Assembly (NCBI GenBank): GCA_904398675.1
Contig: CAJFPI010000083.1
Coordinates: 1-12,702, forward strand
DNA: 12,702 bases
Direction: 5' to 3'
Source of the DNA: an uncultured Oscillospiraceae bacterium
Lineage (GTDB): Bacteria > Bacillota > Clostridia > Oscillospirales > Oscillospiraceae
The position numbers were made by a program, and so were the translations under genes. The notes under the pieces are model-generated. The model did no database searches. It saw only the letters and a list, made by a program, of their open reading frames with translations, and was not told where the DNA came from. Below, piece after piece: positions 10,985-12,702 of this stretch (positions are counted from its first letter, which is position 1; the number at the start of each line of letters is the position of its first letter).

Positions 10985-12420
10985 GGCGCTTTTGGATAGG
11001 GATGGCCCTGATTCTGACGCTGCTGCTGCCGGCCCGGGCGGCAGATCCAGCCGCCACGCTGGTTCGGGCCTTTGTGTACGAAGACGCCCTCTACACCTAT
11101 GTTTCCCTGGAGGGGAACGACCAGCCCATCACAAAGGCGGATGCAGAAATAGGGAATCGGACATTTCCTGCTGCCGCACCGCTGGAGACGGTGCGGCAGG
11201 CGGGCTCGCCAATAACATACCTGCTGCTCCTGGACGCCTCCACCTCCATGACGGCCTATCAGGAGCAGATTGCCGCCTTTGCAAAGGCGCTGGCGGCAGG
11301 CGGCGGGGAGAATACCAGGTTCATCCTGGCTACCTTTGGCAGGAGCTTTACTGTTGTGGAGGAGGATGTGCCAGCACAGGACGTTGCGGACACAGTAATG
11401 GAAATTTCCTTTACAGAGACCAGCTCCAGGCTCTTGGGCGGCATCCAGGAGGCGCTGGACTACTGGGAGAGCCTGCCGCGGCGGGGCAGTGAGCTGCGCA
11501 GCATGGTGATTCTCAGCGATGCGGTGGAGTACGACAGTGACGGCGCCGTCTCCTACGAGGAGCTGCTGGAGCGGATCAACGGCTCGGATGTGATGCTCCA
11601 CTCCCTTGGCTTTGGCAGCGACTCCGAAGCTCTGGACAGCCTGTCCGGGCTGACAGCGGCCTCAGGCGGACGCCACTGGTTGGCGGGAGACAGCATCTCC
11701 GCCGCTGAGGCGGGGACGGCTTTGTCGGAGGAAAATGGAGCATTATATGTAACGTCATTTAACCTTACAGGCTTTGTGCCAGAAGAGGGATCGGCGATAC
11801 TCTCTGTGACGTTTGCCTCCAACGGGGAATTGGTGTGCCGGGCGGAGACAGAAGTTGTTTTCCCAGCATCCGCAGAGCATGAGCCAGCCGGCGAGGAGGC
11901 AGAAGAGCAGCCCGCTCGGGAGGAGCCGGCAGAACCTGTGCCGCCGCAGGAGCCGGAAACGCCGGCTGTTTCCCCAGATCCGGATGGCCTGCAGCCGAAC
12001 GATACGGCGGTCCTGCTGGCCGCGGCGGCTGCAGCGGGGATTCTGGTGCTGGCGCTGGTGATTTTCCTGCTGGTGCGGCGGAGGAAACATGCTGCCTCCC
12101 GCCGGGAACAGGGGGGAACGGCGGGCGTCTATATCCGCATCGAGGTCCTTCAGGGGACCCTGCTGGGGAAGAGCTTGGAGCGGAGCCTCTCCGACGAGCT
12201 GGTCATTGGGCGGGATAAAACCTGTGCCATTGCCTTCCGCAGCCAGGCGCTCTCCCGCCGCCATGCCCGGGTGTTTTTGGCTGGCGGAGCGGTCTATCTG
12301 GAGGATCTGCAGTCCCAGAACGGGACGTTTATCAACGGCAGCTCTGTAGCCATGCCAAGCCTCCTGCGCAGCGGGGATGAGATCCAGGCGGGCGATGTGG
12401 TTTTTCGCCTGAAATTCTGA
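10981..12420 (+). CDS. Membrane-anchored vWA-domain protein with cytoplasmic FHA domain
   Basis: A 479-aa protein, ATG 10981 overlapping the PP2C stop by 4 nt. Residues 1-20 are a signal peptide (MRRFWIG, hydrophobic core, ARAAD). Residues about 77-255 are a von Willebrand factor A domain: MIDAS DxSxS as DASTSM (D85, S87, S89) and the second acidic strand VILSDAVEY (D180), so metal-dependent ligand binding is likely intact. Residues about 255-295 look like a small beta domain. Residues 298-340 are an acidic, Pro/Glu-rich linker. A transmembrane helix (about 343-365) is followed by RRRKH, giving a cytoplasmic C-terminus with an FHA domain (about 396-478: LVIGRDKTC, LSRRHARVF, SQNGTFING; all key FHA residues are present). 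It has the same topology as the protease-FHA protein two genes upstream. Likely role: external adhesion or complex formation linked to internal phospho-signalling (inference). Confidence 0.93.
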   Translation: MRRFWIGMALILTLLLPARAADPAATLVRAFVYEDALYTYVSLEGNDQPITKADAEIGNRTFPAAAPLETVRQAGSPITYLLLLDASTSMTAYQEQIAAFAKALAAGGGENTRFILATFGRSFTVVEEDVPAQDVADTVMEISFTETSSRLLGGIQEALDYWESLPRRGSELRSMVILSDAVEYDSDGAVSYEELLERINGSDVMLHSLGFGSDSEALDSLSGLTAASGGRHWLAGDSISAAEAGTALSEENGALYVTSFNLTGFVPEEGSAILSVTFASNGELVCRAETEVVFPASAEHEPAGEEAEEQPAREEPAEPVPPQEPETPAVSPDPDGLQPNDTAVLLAAAAAAGILVLALVIFLLVRRRKHAASRREQGGTAGVYIRIEVLQGTLLGKSLERSLSDELVIGRDKTCAIAFRSQALSRRHARVFLAGGAVYLEDLQSQNGTFINGSSVAMPSLLRSGDEIQAGDVVFRLKF

Positions 12421-12446
12421 TGTGTGTGTGACTGTGTATATATTTT

Positions 12447-12486
12447 GGCAAGTGGCCCGTCCCACAGCTGGGACGGGCCACTTGCC
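12447..12486 (+). terminator. 18-bp perfect hairpin after the last gene (terminator-like, no U-tract)
   Basis: GGCAAGTGGCCCGTCCCA (12447-12464) and its exact reverse complement (12469-12486) flank a CAGC loop, 27 nt after the vWA stop. Position and stability suggest transcription termination or 3'-end protection of the operon mRNA. The downstream flank is GCATGGAATGG with no T-run, and the minus strand also lacks one, so intrinsic termination is not certain. Confidence 0.5.
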
Positions 12487-12702
12487 GCATGGAATGGCGT
12501 TTTCCCGTGGAAAAGAACGACTTTCACCTTGCCTAATCCGCCGGGATTGTGATATGATAAAGACGGCGGAAGGTCCGGGGGACTCTCCGCCTGCTGTATG
12601 CCTGTTGACAGTTTCGGAGAAAAGTCTGCAAATAAAAAATCAATAGGAAAATGAGAAAAATTTGCAGGCACAGGAGAAGGCGAAAAAAGGGTATGAGAAA
12701 AG
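12487..12702 (+). other. Gene-free tail, likely 5' leader of the next gene
   Basis: No convincing complete gene is visible here. Downstream of the promoter are a possible hairpin (GGCGGA...TCCGCC, from 12565), a lone consensus -35 TTGACA (12605-12610) with no good -10, and an 8-bp inverted repeat CTGCAAAT/ATTTGCAG (12626-12633 and 12660-12667) around an A-rich 26-nt loop. AGGAGAAGG (12672-12680) and ATG at 12693 (Met-Arg-Lys) may be the start of a gene cut by the window edge, but only three codons are seen. The A-rich base composition contrasts with the operon. Confidence 0.45.
12529..12558 (+). promoter_or_regulatory. Probable promoter pointing out of the right edge
   Basis: TTGCCT (12529-12534), an 18-bp spacer, and TATGAT (12553-12558) preceded by TGA, an extended -10. 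It would start a transcript near 12565 in an otherwise gene-free tail. Confidence 0.5.

Noticed and set aside
12605..12638. Second promoter using the consensus TTGACA
   Set aside because: No acceptable -10 lies 16-19 bp downstream; the nearest A-rich match has a spacer of about 22 bp.
1..12702. Type VI or type VII secretion locus
   Set aside because: The kinase/PP2C/FHA mix is reminiscent, but no WXG100 protein, EssC/FtsK ATPase, sheath, VgrG or other machine gene is in the window.

Overview
The window is GC-rich, densely coding DNA with strong AGGAGG-type ribosome binding sites. Its zinc-ribbon, FHA, SHOCT and DUF4234 proteins are of a kind typical of gut Clostridia. A high-GC member of the Oscillospirales (Oscillospiraceae/Ruminococcaceae-like) is the best guess. 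This is an inference from protein style and composition; there is no marker gene here. I see no tRNA, rRNA, CRISPR array, transposase or phage gene.

Layout. On the minus strand at the left edge are a small Ser/Thr kinase (169-867) and, 1 nt downstream, the first 55 codons of a zinc-ribbon protein that runs off the window (1-167). An AT-rich divergent promoter region (about 868-980) separates these from a long plus-strand gene series: an XRE-type helix-turn-helix regulator (981-1406); three membrane proteins that each end in a proline/tyrosine-rich linker plus a SHOCT domain (1466-2926, which also carries DUF4234; 3035-3547; 3569-4519); a zinc-ribbon/Ser-Thr kinase/TM/leucine-rich-repeat protein (4586-7384); a zinc-finger FHA protein (7404-8186); a PP2C phosphatase (8173-9042); a secreted-type trypsin-like protease/TM/FHA protein (9026-10255); a second PP2C phosphatase (10259-10984); and a vWA/TM/FHA protein (10981-12420). 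The genes from 7404 to 12420 overlap or nearly touch, so they are very probably co-transcribed. After 12420 come an 18-bp perfect hairpin, then a promoter-like sequence that points out of the right edge.

Working model (inference). The locus encodes a self-contained Ser/Thr-phosphorylation network at the cell membrane: two kinases write, two PP2C phosphatases erase, and three FHA domains read. Three single-pass proteins are predicted to share one topology, with a signalling domain inside (kinase or FHA) and a recognition or effector domain outside (LRR, trypsin-like protease, vWA). The SHOCT proteins may be membrane scaffolds. Domain content resembles the kinase/phosphatase/FHA modules that govern type VI and type VII secretion, but no secretion-machine gene is present in the window. 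The biological output is unknown and this is the main point of interest.
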